Positions 14,001 to 26,400 of a DNA stretch of 64,000 bases are shown one piece after another; position 1 is the stretch's first letter, and each line of letters opens with the position of its first letter. This stretch comes from Antrodiella citrinella (taxonomy: Eukaryota; Basidiomycota; Agaricomycetes; Polyporales; Steccherinaceae). The notes below the pieces were generated by a model. The model was not told the DNA's origin. It did not search any database and worked only from the letters and a program-made list of their open reading frames with translations. The translations under genes and the position numbers were made by a program. The DNA is taken from NCBI GenBank assembly GCA_004802725.1, contig SGPM01000080.1, positions 27,033 through 91,032 on the forward strand, in the 5' to 3' direction.

Positions 14001-15443
14001 GAAGTGGGCTGCCGTCAAGCAGAGCAACAAGGAGCGTCTTGCGCACTATGTTGAGACCACAACTGGCCACCAGATCAACACCCAAGCAATGTTCGATGTG
14101 CAGATCAAGCGTCTGCACGAGTACAAGGTTTGTCTTGGATGACCACAGATTTGGGGTGTGTACTGAGTAAGTACCGGCATTGTAGCGTCAAACTTTGAAC
14201 ATCTTGGGCGTTATCTACGTGAGTGGCATCCGAATGTTTCAGCTTGTGTCCAGATACTAACTCCAGGATTCATGTTCTAGCGATACTTGAAGATTAAGGC
14301 TATGACTCCTGCTGAGCGCAAGAAAGTGAACCCGAAGGTCGTGTTCTTCGCAGGAAAGGCTGCACCAGGATGTGAGTATCCTCTTCGCTTGGCGTTCTGG
14401 TTCAATGCTGACCCCTGTCTCTCCTCTCACAGACTACATCGCCAAACTCGTAAGTGGTCCTGACGTATAATTCCACACGATTGTGTATCTCATCACCCTA
14501 CTACAGACCATCCGTCTCATTGTCAACGTGGCCCGTATCATCAACGTTGACCCCGATACCAAGGACCTCCTCAGTCTCTTCTTCCTTCCCGATTACTCGG
14601 TCTCCCTTGCTGAGATCCTCATCCCGGCGTCGGATATCAGCCAGCACATCTCGACTGCTGGAACCGAAGCTAGTGGGACTTCTAACATGAAGTTCTGCTT
14701 GAACGGAGGTTTGTTGGTCGGTACCGTCGGTAAGTACTTTGAGAGCCTTATGGCAGACATTTGACGCGGACTGACATTGACCTTTCGTAGATGGTGCCAA
14801 CATTGAGATCGCGGAGGAGGTTGGCGAACAGAACGTCTGTGAGTAGCAGCGTGTCCTTGCTCTTGGTTCCGATCGTTGTCTCACCTCTTTCATTCCAGTC
14901 TTCTTCGGTCACTTGACCCCTGCTGTTGAGGACCTCCGCTACCAGCACATGTACCACCCTGTTCCCATTGAGCAGAAGTGCCCTGAACTCGCGAACGTCA
15001 TCAACGAGGTCTCGTCTGGACGTTTCGGCGATGGAGGTGTCTACGAGCCGTACGTCTTCACCTGCCTTAGCTATGAGTTGTGATCGTTGACCAAGATATT
15101 CTCTTAGGTTGTTGAACACCATCCGCCAGAACGATTACTACTTGTTGACTGAGGACTTTGACTCTTGTACGCTGCACTTTCCTTTGACCACCGAGATTTT
15201 GGCAACTGACTTGTATGCATAGATATCAAAGCTCTGAAGCTTGTAGACGAGGCATACCAGGACCGCACTGAGTGGATTAAGAAGAGCATCCGCACGACTG
15301 CCAAGATGGGCAAGTTCAGCTCTGACCGTGCCATCCAGGACTACGCTCAGGAATGCTGGGTACGTTATCTCCAATCACGTCGACTTCTACATCGTTCTGA
15401 TCTAGATCCTGCACAGAATATCGAGAGCAACAAGCTTCCTTAG
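11084..15443 (+). CDS. GPH1: Glycogen phosphorylase
   Basis: Twenty-five exons give an 868-aa protein; every junction was checked for phase. Exons: 11084-11162, 11227-11319, 11531-11655, 11710-12041, 12294-12550, 12610-12693, 12750-12860, 12920-12942, 12996-13133, 13204-13266, 13320-13324, 13386-13399, 13456-13589, 13650-13737, 13795-13904, 13963-14127, 14186-14218, 14281-14371, 14433-14449, 14507-14729, 14791-14838, 14899-15049, 15108-15166, 15223-15359, 15417-15443. The enzyme releases glucose-1-phosphate from glycogen in the cytosol using pyridoxal phosphate. Family blocks include [32 protein letters not shown], the [16 protein letters not shown] region, [15 protein letters not shown] and the PLP site [15 protein letters not shown] with Lys about 716. 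Length matches eukaryotic phosphorylases. Two successive tiny exons (5 and 14 nt) are needed to rebuild the conserved [16 protein letters not shown] segment. Confidence 0.96.
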
Positions 15444-15988
15444 AATGTCCGACAATTCGTTCAAGAATATACATGTGGTCGTCGAGAGTGCAGAGTATAT
15501 TGCAGAGGATGCAGTGAGGTGAAATGTGTATTAAAAAGCTCGCGCTGTTTGAATGTCTGTTGTTTGTTGCCATACGTGGAACGAGACGAATGAAGTTGCT
15601 GTCAAGAAGACTCATTCCCAAGCTACAATAAAAAACACAGAAGGGAAAGTGAGTGAGAGCCCAGGCGAGCGAACGAGAGTGGGGTCAGAGACGAACGAAT
15701 CAGACGAATGAACCAGGAATCCTGTACTAAGTAGTAAGGACCAGAGGTAAGTAGGGCCGAGCATACAGCATTATCCAAAATCATGGCTTCTCTGGGGGGA
15801 ATGATGAACATAAGACGAGGATATACGGAGACGTCGATCGACAGACTGGGACAAATGGAGGGGGTAAAAAGTCCTGCGAGTAAAATAAAGCGGGCCTTGG
15901 GGTATGTACGATGCATGCGCACGAACGCGTATGAGAAATACGTGGGGGTAGTAGCTGTCAACTCTCTTCACAATGACGGGTATCGGTA
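15444..15988. other. Tail-to-tail intergenic region
   Basis: About 545 bases lie between the stop codons of the phosphorylase (plus) and the MSB1-like gene (minus). This must contain both 3' UTRs. An AATAAA-like ATAAAAAAC stretch near 15627 could serve polyadenylation. No coding feature is supported. Confidence 0.45.
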
Positions 15989-18900
15989 TCACGGCTTGGG
16001 CACGTCGTCTTCCTTCGTCTCTGCCTCGACTTCTTGCTCCACCGCTGCTGCGGGCTCTGCGGAGTCTGTACGCGTTATCAGCACATATGTCAAGAACATC
16101 AAGATTAACGGTGTTCCTACCTTCCGTCAAATCAGCTGCTGGCTCATTTTCTTTCGGAGGAGCAGACGCTTGCTCTTCAGGGGTTTCGATCGATTCCGCG
16201 GCGGGAGCATCTGGCTGACCAGATCCGTCTGCTGAATCTGAGAGGGGGCCCTCCGCGGACGGAATGTTTGCTTCCGCCTCTCCTGTCGTCGGCGGAGAGC
16301 TATCGTCAATTATGTATGCCTGAATATCCGGGACTGTCGGGGCAGCTACTACGACCGGGCCGGGAAGAAAATCAGATGGTCTGTCTGTTCATGTCAACAA
16401 CTCTGAAAACACTCACCCGCTGTGGATGATTCTAGCTCTGCGTGATCCTCAGTTGCGCCGGTAGTAGACCCCTCGGTCGTTTCAACAGTATCGGGGTCTA
16501 TGCTCGTCGAGGCATCCTGAATGTCCTCAACATCTTGCACATCTTCGGACGCATCCGGGACGTCGTCATTGAACGCGGACCCTCCTGCTGTCGGGTCGAC
16601 ATCTGGCTCCGTAGATTCAGAAAGGGTCGAAGGATCGGCACGTGGCAAAGCCTCCGTCTCCGTCTCCTTGAAAGCAGCCTCGGTGATCTCTAACGAGACC
16701 GGTTGACCAGAACTCTCCTTGGCAGCTTCCGAATCGGCGACAAGAACCTGGACAGCAGTGTCCTGCTCGGTAGGCTCCGGAGTAAGGACGGCGGAGGTCT
16801 CGTCGATGATAGCGTCGAAAGGGGCACCCACAGAGCCGGATTCCGTCGGCTCGGACGCGGGAATGTCGTCCTTCACGGTCTCCTCAACCACAGTGGGAGC
16901 GACGGCGGGAATTTCAGGAGGTGACGTAGAGGACTCGATATGATCGAATCCAGGCTGTGGGATAGAGACCGGTAGCGGCACAGGTGCTATGTCCTCGTCG
17001 TCGTCCCCGTCGTGATGTTGTTTCAGAGCGGGGGATGCAGTATTGATAGATTCCAGGCCGGGAACATCTACAGGTGTCGAGGAGGGAGCCTCCTGAGACT
17101 GCACAGGTGCTCTATCTTGCGAACCGTCGGCAGCCACCGCAGCTCCAGCTAGAGCGGTAGGTTCACTAGTGCTCAACGCGACTTGGGGTCCTGGTGTAGA
17201 CCCGGACAAGACGATGGGTTCGGGCGCAGGAGGAAGGACATCGTTATCATCAACATTGTCTGCTGCTATGGTATCAGATGTGGTCTTACCCTCTAAAGAC
17301 ACTGACACAGCTTCGGGATGAGAGTGTGACGGCTTCTGAAAAGTTTCCCCATCGAGCACAATCGGTTCCACGGCCACTGGTACAAGTGCGTCAGGTGCTG
17401 TTGTCGGTTCCGTCGCGACGAGGGGAACTGGCGGTAGCTCTGCAGGCGTTGGCTCCTGGATTGATGTAACAGGTTTGGTCGGGACCGTCAACTCGTCGAC
17501 GACTGGAGTTTCAGGCAGAGCTTTATCTTCGGTAGCGAGATCCGTTGTCACTTCGGTCTTGAGAGGCTCAGTCGAAGCAGCGACTTCAGCAGGAGCGACT
17601 TCCTCCTTCTTCTCAGCTTCCGGGATTGAAGCGAGTACGGTTTGCGGTGTGTGAATGGCGACGACGGGCACAGGAACCTGTGAAGTAGCTGCAGCCACCT
17701 TTGGCGTAGAGATTCCAAGTCCCAGAGCATTCTCGGTTTCCGTTGATTTGGGGGACTCTTCCACATCCGCGAGAACCTCACCCATCTCACCGACACGAGG
17801 AGCCTTAGCAGCGCGCTTCCGGGCACCAGGGCTCTTCAAGCTGAAGCTCGTCCTGGGAGCACCTGTCGGGCTAGCAGGACTCTTGTTCTCCCCAGAAGCA
17901 TTAGAGCTACTGAAGAAATTGAAGCGCGTGCGAGAGGTGAATGTGGAGCTCTTGCGCGAAGAGATATTGGATTGAATGGAAGGACGTGGGGAAGCAGCAC
18001 GCCTCGGAGAGGCAGGCTCTGGGGCAGGAGGTGGAGGTGGAGGATATGTGAATGCGTGCTCAACGACCAGCCATTTGATGGGTTTGCCGTCAGAAGAAGT
18101 GACGGTGGCTGGTAAGTTAGCCTTGAGCTGACAGAGAACGAAGGTGGGCCAGTTGGTTGTAAGAGCAGGATCCGTAAGTGCGTCGCTCCAGAAGTCAATG
18201 AACGCTTCGTCGAGCTTGATCAGGCTGATAAGGGAAGTCCGCGTCTTCGCGCTCTTCAGCACGTCGATGGGGGCGGCTTCAGCAGCGGGGCGTTGTAACA
18301 ACGGCCTAGGGTTATCTGCAGACGATCGACGGCTGGCAGGTGGCGAAGAAGTGGCTTTACGCTTCTTGCCACTGTCCTTGCGTTTGGGAGCAGCATGAGG
18401 TGGATTAGTGACTTCAACGTCGTCGTCATCCAGAAGGGTAGCTGCAAGGTCTGTTCCTAAAGACTCGCCGAACCCAGCAGTTGAAAAGTCGGCCCAAACC
18501 GTGGGTGATGCGGGTAGAGGAATAGAGGCTGGTGATGGAGAAGCGATTTGGACCTTGCCGTTTGCACCTCCGTTAGCCCTGGTGACCGGACCTAGTGAGG
18601 TAGAACGCCTGCGTGTGGGCCGCACTTCGTGTGGAGCGGGGGTTGCCACTGTCACTGCCTTCGTGTTGTCATCTTCTACCGGCACGACTGAGAGGATACG
18701 GATGGTGTCATCGTCAAAGATGCGTGACAACCCGGAGCGAACGCCCTTCTTCGCGTCACCGTCGTCGATTGCTGCATGCTTGAGCTGTTCCCAAAGTTGC
18801 GCATAGTCGCCTGTAGCACTTGCCTCAGCTTTAAAGGCTCCTTCAATTAGCTGGAGCGGATGCTGGTTAGGCTTTGACGTCGTTGATGCGGGGAGCCCAG

Positions 18901-20197
18901 TAGAAATTCGAACGAATAGCGCGTCATATCGACGCGTGGAGAACCGCGGGCGGGTCAATAGGCCCTCATCCAGATTGTTGCCGTAAGGAAATGGTTTCAC
19001 TAGTTCAGCTAGACGAAGGGGAATCTTCTTCTTTTCTGCTTCGTCTCTGCACGAAATTCAATTTTGTGACCCACGAATTATGACTCTGCACTGACCTAAC
19101 ATAAGACAAGAACAAGTGCTCAAAGATTCTACCCGCCTTCTCCCAACGAGCGTAGAAAGTAGCCCAATCATCCGTTTCCATAGCTCTCTGAGCGGTGAGA
19201 AGCCATAGACCAAAGAATTTGGCCAGTTTACTGCCCGAGCTACCGTTCGTTTCAGCGTGAGCAGCAAGAGACGATATTATGTCCAAAGTAGCGGTCAGAA
19301 GCTGCAAATGGGAGGCAGGTATTGAAGGAACCAGGGAACCCGAGAACGCAGTCGGGGGATAGTTTGCGGCGCGTTCTGCTTCTGTAAAAGAGGAATACCA
19401 TCGCCAGACGTCCTCCGTATCTGATGAGGATCCAAATGAGGGACCTTCCAATTGGAGATGTCGCAATGCCCATCGGAGGACAGCAGCGATATCATGAGGT
19501 GATCGAGTATACGACAACTCGGAGTTAAAGAGGAGGGAGGGAGAGTCCGTTTCTGGAGAGAGCGTGGTGGTAGAGCTACCAGGAGCCAAAGAGAGTATGA
19601 ACAGAGAAATAAGTCGCCGCTGAACGTCTGGAGACGCTGAGTACCAGTGAGGATGCATGACGCCCAATGTTTCGAGGCCTAAAGTACACGTCAAAATGTT
19701 AGCAGCGTAACCAGACGCGTTTTTCAAGCAGCTCGGAACAGGTTATGCTTACCTCCACGGTCCACTATCGCTGCAGCACATGCCTTCACCAACAACAACG
19801 ACTCTGACGGAGTGAGACGACGTTCACTAATGACAGTCACCGGTAGGATTCCACGGTCGTCCGCGCCTTCAAACACGACCCCCAGCGTGCGGGTCTTGGG
19901 CACCCTGGCGACGGTGAGGTTGAGTTCGAGGCGAGGTTTGTGTGAGGAGGATTTGCCATTCTCGTCCTTGGGGGAAGCCGTGCTACGAGACCGAGGTCGG
20001 AATAGCGAGAAACCAGCATCTTTCTCCTTCTCCTTGCCCTGGTCGCTGTGAAACTTGTCTGAGGTTGGTGAAGTTGTTGGAGAGACTGCCTCGTACTTCC
20101 CCTCGAGGAGTGAAGCGGAAGCGGAATGTCGCCTGGCGTGGGCGGCCGGCTTGTCGTCCTTCTTACGTCCAAAAACCTTAGAGAAAAACGAGGGCAT
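15989..20197 (-). CDS. MSB1/MUG8-like cell-polarity protein
   Basis: Five exons on the minus strand: 20197-19753, 19678-19096, 19046-16417, 16384-16121 and 16065-15989. They give about 1332 aa ending in an acidic tail. The N-terminus starts MPSFFSKVFGRKK and is basic and low-complexity. Residues about 85-450 resemble the Msb1/Mug8 domain, a RhoGAP-like fold of fungal polarity proteins, for example in the stretches GILPVTVISERRLTPSESLL, HDIAAVLRWALRHLQLEGPSF and RIFEHLFLSYVR. The remainder is a long Pro/Glu/Thr-rich disordered region. Family members work with Cdc42 and formins at sites of polarised growth. The third intron is ambiguous: a 32-nt intron ending at 16385 and a 71-nt intron ending at 16346 are both in frame, differing by 13 residues. 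The domain call is from memory of the family pattern. Confidence 0.75.
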
Positions 20198-21285
20198 GGC
20201 GTGTCGGGGTGGAAATAAAGATGAGATAGAAAGAGATTGCGATAAGTAAAGAGGTCGGGATAAGAATGAAGAGACCGTTTCTACGTGGTCTCTGCCAGAA
20301 AGTGAGAGGATGGACGAAGTCTGGCAGTGGCAGGTGGTGGTACGAACACAAGCCAACCGTGCGCTAACTTCCGCGTCGCTTTCTCTCTCAACAACCACTT
20401 TAGCCGAATCATCATTCCCATTTTCATGCCATCTTTTGAGGATTTGGCGATGCTTGCAAGACTGACTCAATGCCGTTCGTCATGACGAGGGCGATAGTGT
20501 CCGGTTTGTGAATTCGAAGGCTCGAGCGTCGACCGGTATGTATACATAATCGCTGTTCTGGACCACCACTTACGGAGGGGTATCAACTTTAGCATTTCTT
20601 GGTACTGCGCGAACTCATACTGCATCGGAATGGGACCACCAAAGCCTTGCGAGAGCTCTTCATTGTCGTTCTACTCGCATCCTTGAATGTCTCCATTGTT
20701 TCACGTCATTTCATGCGGGTCCACTCGACCGTCGCTTAAGGTGCAGCAGCAGGCAGGACTACAGTCGTCCATAAAAAGAGTATGCATGAGGTGTATGTCT
20801 CACTGACCCTACGGCTCACTCAATGGGGAGGGAATTCCATGTTGAGCTTGCGTGGGCTCTGCCAAGAATATCAACATTTGGGTGAGTGTATTGCTCGTAA
20901 ACTCGTATGTGCGTATTGACCTGTACATAAACGTACAGAACCAAATATCACGACGGTACATGCTGTTGTGTCGTTGTTCTGTGTAGGACCAAGTAGTTTT
21001 GTCGTACAGGTTACCACTGCATGGACCCTTCACTGAGCGTGGGCGCTACGTGTCATACAACAGGATCTTGTCACCTTGTGAACGTTGTAATGGCCAACGT
21101 CTGCCTTCATTGTTGTTGGCCTCTGGCGCGTTTGAGCAATGATTTTGGACGTGGCGACCAATGTTCTTTTTAGCGCTCCTGAAGGTACTTATACTCGCCA
21201 CGGTCCAGGACACTGTAGTGCATTGACGAAGCCAGGCTTTGCTATCATTCAGCCTAGAAATCAACCTGACCGAGCTCTCAATAGC
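20198..21285. other. Head-to-head intergenic region
   Basis: Shared upstream region of the MSB1-like gene (minus) and the unassigned gene starting near 21286 (plus). The first ~250 bases are CT-rich on the minus strand, as expected of a fungal leader. An upstream in-frame ATG at 21139 would lengthen the plus-strand gene. No other feature is supported. Confidence 0.4.
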
Positions 21286-22276
21286 ATGCCTATCACACTT
21301 CCCGTCCTCCTCTCTCGGCCTATGAACCGGTTCACGGCCCTTCTATCTACATGCAGGCGGATTCTTCCACGCACCGTGTCTCCCGTCTTGTTCGTCGATG
21401 CACACGCATCCGGTGATAATTTGTCCCTTGCCTATCCACTTCAAAGAATATCGGGGAGGGTTAGGGAAGACCAATGGCGCTCTGTTTACCCGACCGATCC
21501 TGCAAAGGAAACCCATGCGCCTCCCTCCCAAACTGCATCGAAAACGGAAAGAGTATTCAAAGGCGCTTTAGAAAGAGGTCGAAAGCAGGTACGGCGTAAG
21601 GCTGTTCCTATCTACGTGAGTATCTCCACCTCCCGGAACAGAACACTTTCATGACGAACTGGCTGGACAGGACCCCATCACTCCCGACGTCAGTCCACCG
21701 AATGCAGTGGTCACAAACATTACTGTCACGACCCAAGACGTCTCTTATTCTGCAACTTCTGCTGAAGAGGATTTCCCAACCCTTCGACCTCGCAGCCAAA
21801 CGCCGCCGGAGTACGTACCCGAAAATTCACCTCCCCCTTCCCTCTACGAACCTATCCCTTTTATACCTGAGGGTTGCCCAATCTGCGGTGACGTCGACTG
21901 GATATGTGCAGACGCGTCCCGCTCCTGTACGTCAAGCACGTCCTCCCCTGCTCCGGAAGAGGTATCTCTCGCAGAACCCGCAGAACGGTTCGTCATCATC
22001 CGCCATCTACCGACGCCTCGTCACCCCTTGGTCGCGATTCCAGAGGAAGAGGTTATTGATGTCAAACCCTTCTCGGATTCAGGGCCAGGCGAATGGACTC
22101 CGCCTTCCTCGAGCCCAGAAAGAAAACAACAAGTTCCCGTCATCCCTACGTCCCGCGCTAGCTCTTCGTCGCCAGTTCGTGGACGAACGCTTACTCGAGA
22201 CCCGAAGCCGGTTCGTCAAGCTCGGATACTACAAAGAGCGGCGCTACGAAGGAAACTTCGCACATTGCTTCTGTGA
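21286..22276 (+). CDS. Unassigned two-exon protein, Ser/Pro-rich
   Basis: Exons 21286-21615 and 21671-22276 join in phase 0 across a 55-nt GTGAGT...ACAG intron and give about 311 aa. The upstream in-frame ATG at 21139 would give about 360 aa. I prefer 21286 because the N-terminus then reads MPITLPVLLSRPMNRFTALL, a basic, hydroxyl-rich, amphipathic-looking segment that could be a mitochondrial presequence (inference). The middle contains GCPICGDVDWICAD, an isolated cluster of three cysteines, and the C-terminus is basic (RQARILQRAALRRKLRTLL). No family was recognised. Support comes from the clean intron and from a Ser/Pro/Glu composition typical of real fungal proteins. Confidence 0.5.
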
Positions 22277-22832
22277 ACCAAGGTCATTACGCTCGCAAAT
22301 GTACAGTACATATAGATCAGTATCTTTCTTTCTTTCTTCCTTTTAGTGTAGCGTTATGCTTGAATAACAAGCATTGCCGCCGGCGAAGTCGCCAGACCAC
22401 CCGCTAGTTTGTCGATGCTTTGAGCCTCCCTACAGATCAGTTTCAATTGTGTCTTGCTATCCATCGTCTCTCTCGCCTCCAGCAATCTACTATCTTCCAT
22501 CCGCAAATGCTACCACGGTCGCTGGTTGAATTCATTCGAGTGTGGCCGAGTCACGCCATCATACTAAGTTGAGACGAATTGGTCAACAAGATGTGCACAT
22601 TTAAACCGACGGAACAATTTTTACAGAGCCACGACACGAGAGTTGAATCTCCGAATAGGTATCAACAGTCCTTCAACACCAGACCACTACCACCGCCTAC
22701 GCGTTATACTCAGCTGAGAAGCTATCGAAAGAGAATCATTGAATCGTACCTTGAGAAGTTATTGCGTCTGCGAAACAAAACGTAAGATTTCAAGCAAACA
22801 TAAAGAGAGGAGGTGTACTTACGAGACAGCTT
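22277..22832. other. Intergenic region between unassigned gene and galectin
   Basis: Converging 3' ends. A TTTC run is present near 22324-22340. A 68-codon frame at 22579-22785 has no supporting features. Nothing else is seen. Confidence 0.4.
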
Positions 22833-23288
22833 CTACTCGATCTTGACCGTGATGGGGTTAGCGAGGGGAGAATCCTGACTGGAGTTCATATCGTAGGAAA
22901 TCTTCTCGGCCCCACCACCGATCCTCTTCGTGTAGGTGGTCAGGTAGTTGCCATTGCAGCGGATCTCATAGGCGTTGCCCGTGTCTTTGACGACGATCTT
23001 GGCCGCATCGACGTTAGGACCGAAGACACGCATGAGATTGGGGTAGTATTCCTCGGCCTCCCAGCCGCCATTGGCGCGCTTGGAGTTGAGAACGATGGTG
23101 TTCGCGAAGCGGCGGATCCCGATGGTGATAAGAATGTCGTTCATGTTGTTCATGAAGCTGATAGCGGTGTTGTCTTGGGTGGCGGAGGTCATAGACAGCG
23201 TGACGGACTCGATCGTCGCCGTCTTGCTCTGACTGAGAGGATTGGGCAGCGTGACGGGCCCCTTTCCAAGGCGAACGGAAACAGACAT
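22833..23288 (-). CDS. Fungal galectin (beta-galactoside-binding lectin fold), variant site
   Basis: Single-exon 151-aa protein without signal peptide, the usual length and form of fungal galectins. It carries the family core: DILITIGIRRFANTIVLNS, then NGGWEAEE and the C-terminal TTYTKRIGG...ITVKIE strands. Fungal galectins are cytoplasmic or unconventionally secreted lectins of fruiting bodies, several with defence activity against nematodes and insects (established for Coprinopsis galectins). Aligning from memory to the six-residue sugar-binding set (His, Arg, Asn, Trp, Glu, Arg), this protein keeps Arg59, Asn68, Trp76 and Glu79. It has Thr55 in place of the His and Tyr81 in place of the second Arg. 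Ligand preference may therefore differ from lactose. A TATA box lies about 150 bases upstream and a likely 5' UTR intron spans 23324-23380. Confidence 0.88.
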   Translation of the reverse strand: MSVSVRLGKGPVTLPNPLSQSKTATIESVTLSMTSATQDNTAISFMNNMNDILITIGIRRFANTIVLNSKRANGGWEAEEYYPNLMRVFGPNVDAAKIVVKDTGNAYEIRCNGNYLTTYTKRIGGGAEKISYDMNSSQDSPLANPITVKIE

Positions 23289-23323
23289 TGTGTCGGAGGT
23301 TGGGGATAATTTGGGGATGGGTG

Positions 23324-23380
23324 CTGTAGTAGCGCGTGGGGTTACTGACCCATTGCAGCAGTGTCTGAGAGAGAACTTAC
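23324..23380 (-). other. Probable 5' UTR intron of the galectin gene
   Basis: On the minus strand a GTAAGT donor at 23380-23375 pairs with a CTACTACAG acceptor ending at 23324, giving a 57-nt intron between the TATA box and the ATG. This is inference from consensus sites only. Confidence 0.45.
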
Positions 23381-23435
23381 CTTTGGAGTTAGAATGGAGC
23401 TTGAGACCTGAGGATTGAGAGGAAGGACAGGTAGC

Positions 23436-23443
23436 CTTTTATA
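23436..23443 (-). promoter_or_regulatory. TATA box of the galectin gene
   Basis: TATAAAAG on the minus strand, about 150 bases upstream of the galectin ATG. Strong TATA boxes mark a minority of highly regulated or highly expressed fungal genes. Confidence 0.6.
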
Positions 23444-26400
23444 CGTCGGCGGCCTGTATAATATTCGACCTACAAAGGGTCATCTCGCAATATTCGTGAT
23501 ACTTTGTAGAACTCATGCATCATGGCCGCACGCTGCATTTGAGCTGTCAGTGCCATCGGCATTTGTTGCCAAGACCATGAACAGGAGTTTCCAGCTTTGG
23601 AGGACTTTTGCTCAACACGGATCACCTCACCTCGTCGTGAAATAGAAGGCGACGTAAAATTCTCTGCTTGGTCGATGCGAACGTGTGAAGGGTTGTCGCC
23701 GACGGTACTACATAGATCCAGAAACAGACCTAGGTGCCAATTTCAGTATTACGATTGCTAAAGTGTTCGCTATACCCTCATGTCTGAGAAGTCGAAGGTG
23801 GCACAAAAGAGTCAAAACGTCCGGTGGTGTAGCCAGGTCCCAGGTCCTAATTTTGAAATTGGTGTCGCTTGGCCGACAACTTGAAAGGAAACTAACACAA
23901 CAACTTTAGTGGATGTTCGAGTGCGATACGAGAGAGCCGTGAGAGTACCGGTCATAAGATTCATACATCTTGTACATTGTCGCAGTGCAGCTGACAACCC
24001 CAAAACGAATTTCAGCCACGGCGGAGTAAAGGAAACGTCACTTCTCACAGAAGCAGCGGTACATGTCACTGCCGTTCTAAGAAACAGAAACGAACTGAAA
24101 GAAGTCGATTAGTCGACATTGAGTGTGAGTGGCAATTATCACCGCGCACCTATTCAGGCCATCCGACAAGGAGAAGCGAAGAGCGCAGCCATGAGTCAAA
24201 TGTTTGATCCCTCTTTACAAACACGGCACTGGCAGGATCTTAGAATTTCTTGGTCGCAAACGAAGCGTTGTGCGTCTGCGGTACTAGTCATTATCTCAGA
24301 ATCTAAGTTCCTAGACACGAAAGACCATCTGGGTGAGGTAGCGTTCGGTTACTGTTCAGTCTAGAGCAAGGCTACTGAAATTTCAAATCACTCACTGTAA
24401 TTTCGTTTTGGAGCATTTGCGCTAAGACAGAGGTTTAGGAAACGATAGGCCAGCACGAAAAGAAAACACAGAGTCGGAGTCCAAAACTTAGCCTCATCCG
24501 AACCCATCGGCCCACCTGCCACTGGAGCGCCACCAGAAACACAGCTGGAATAGAGGCTAAAAGACACTACTGTAAAAACCATCCGGCAAAGCTCCGGACG
24601 ACGGCGGAGCTCGTTCTTCTCTGTGTAATGTTTGTTCGAGCTGGCCTATCGTTTCCTAAACAGCTGTCGAAATGGAGATGACGCATCACTAGTAGCGGGA
24701 AGTATTTTAGTTGTAACTGGGAATCGTGTGCATCCTCATTAGGTGTCTTGATATGTAAAGCTCCTGAATTACGGATACGAACTCGAAGGAGAACAGCCTG
24801 AAGTATGGAATGGATCAAAACGCATTGGTAGCTTCAACCTGCCGGTCACGGTCCAGCGATGGACGTCATCGGGGAAGATTGTGCCTAATATCTACCGCAT
24901 CACGCGTCGCTGTGAACTTCTTTCGATATCGTCAAGTAGTTGGAGTCCCCGAAAGTGTGTACAGCCGCCGATGCCATATCCAGCGATCGAAACTTGCAGT
25001 TGAGAGTCACAGTATACACTGAGAGACCGTCGTCAGCGTGGAATCATAGCTGAGTTGTAGAGCACTTGCATAACTCTTGAGGTGTCTCAACATTGTCAAG
25101 GTTTGACGTTTTGCCTTCCTAGTACGTATAACGCTACACAAGAAATTGTTCGCCGACTCCGACTCGCACGTACCGATTGAACCCGTCAGTCCCGTCGTGA
25201 AATACCATCAAATGACATGTGTTGTACCACGACAGACGATTGTGGAGGGGAAGACGACATTAGCACATAGACAGCGCGGCTGTCGAAAATGACACTTACC
25301 AATATTACAACAATTGTCCTATCCTTGATGTGTGGTAAGTCGCATCGCGTCTTCGCAATCTGTTAGGGTACTGGTCCTGGGTACATGACTATATGCGCGG
25401 GAACACAGGCCCACCATAGAGAAAAGAAAAGGAGAATACATGGTCTGAGCACATATATGCGGGATGATTTGAGACACGAAGCTGAATTACAGTCGCGAAG
25501 CGATGCGGGATAGAGCGACTATGTTCTGACGATGATATCAAAGTCGAATGAGGATGGTTAATGCGTGTCCCAAAATAACAGGACATGACTCACACAGAAG
25601 GAATCCCAAAATCCAAGCCCAATACTCTTCCGTAAGAGAGTACACTTCTTCGTGTCATCTTCTTGCACCAACAGGCTACACAGCGGGTACTCACTAGGTC
25701 CAATGGTCGTGTCGGTGTGCTAGCAACCGTGAAGCAGCGAGCGCAAACCCATTTCAAGTCGATACTTGTTGAGTGCGACCGATAGAGAGTGGAGCTGAAA
25801 GATGGTGGTAGTCCGGATTCAAGAGGGGAATGTCAATGGGGAACCTCTTCGATTTCTGTTTTAATCGAAACAACGACGGTGCATGCTTGCGTCGCCGTCT
25901 TCGCATTTCTGTGACGCGTCTGGACGTGTATTCACCCTTTGCCCGTCCTTCGTCGGATTGCAATCCAAGGACTCGTGGTTCATGAGATTTTCGTCACAAA
26001 AAAGGGAGGATTAGTTTATGAGACCTACGATCTGCCTATCAGAACTCCTCTTGCATGCATGTCATAATACATCTTGAATGACATTCTCATGGAGAGTTAC
26101 AAGACTTCACCGGAATGTCGAGACATTGTATTTGTTTCCCTGCAAAGGAGGCGGATTGCAAGCCTCGGAATTCTCCGAGTCGCTTGTAAGCGTTACAATA
26201 GTCCTGCGTGATGAACGTTGAACGTTGAACTTCCTACCAACAACAGCATCTATCCTCGTATCATATTGTCTCGTATTGCACGTCCTCACAGTGACCATGC
26301 GATGCATTAGTGAGGATTTTGTTCCATGTCATTCAGCGATACGTAACAGATGCACAACAGATTCAGATGTACAGTGTACACCAATGTACATTGTCCACGT

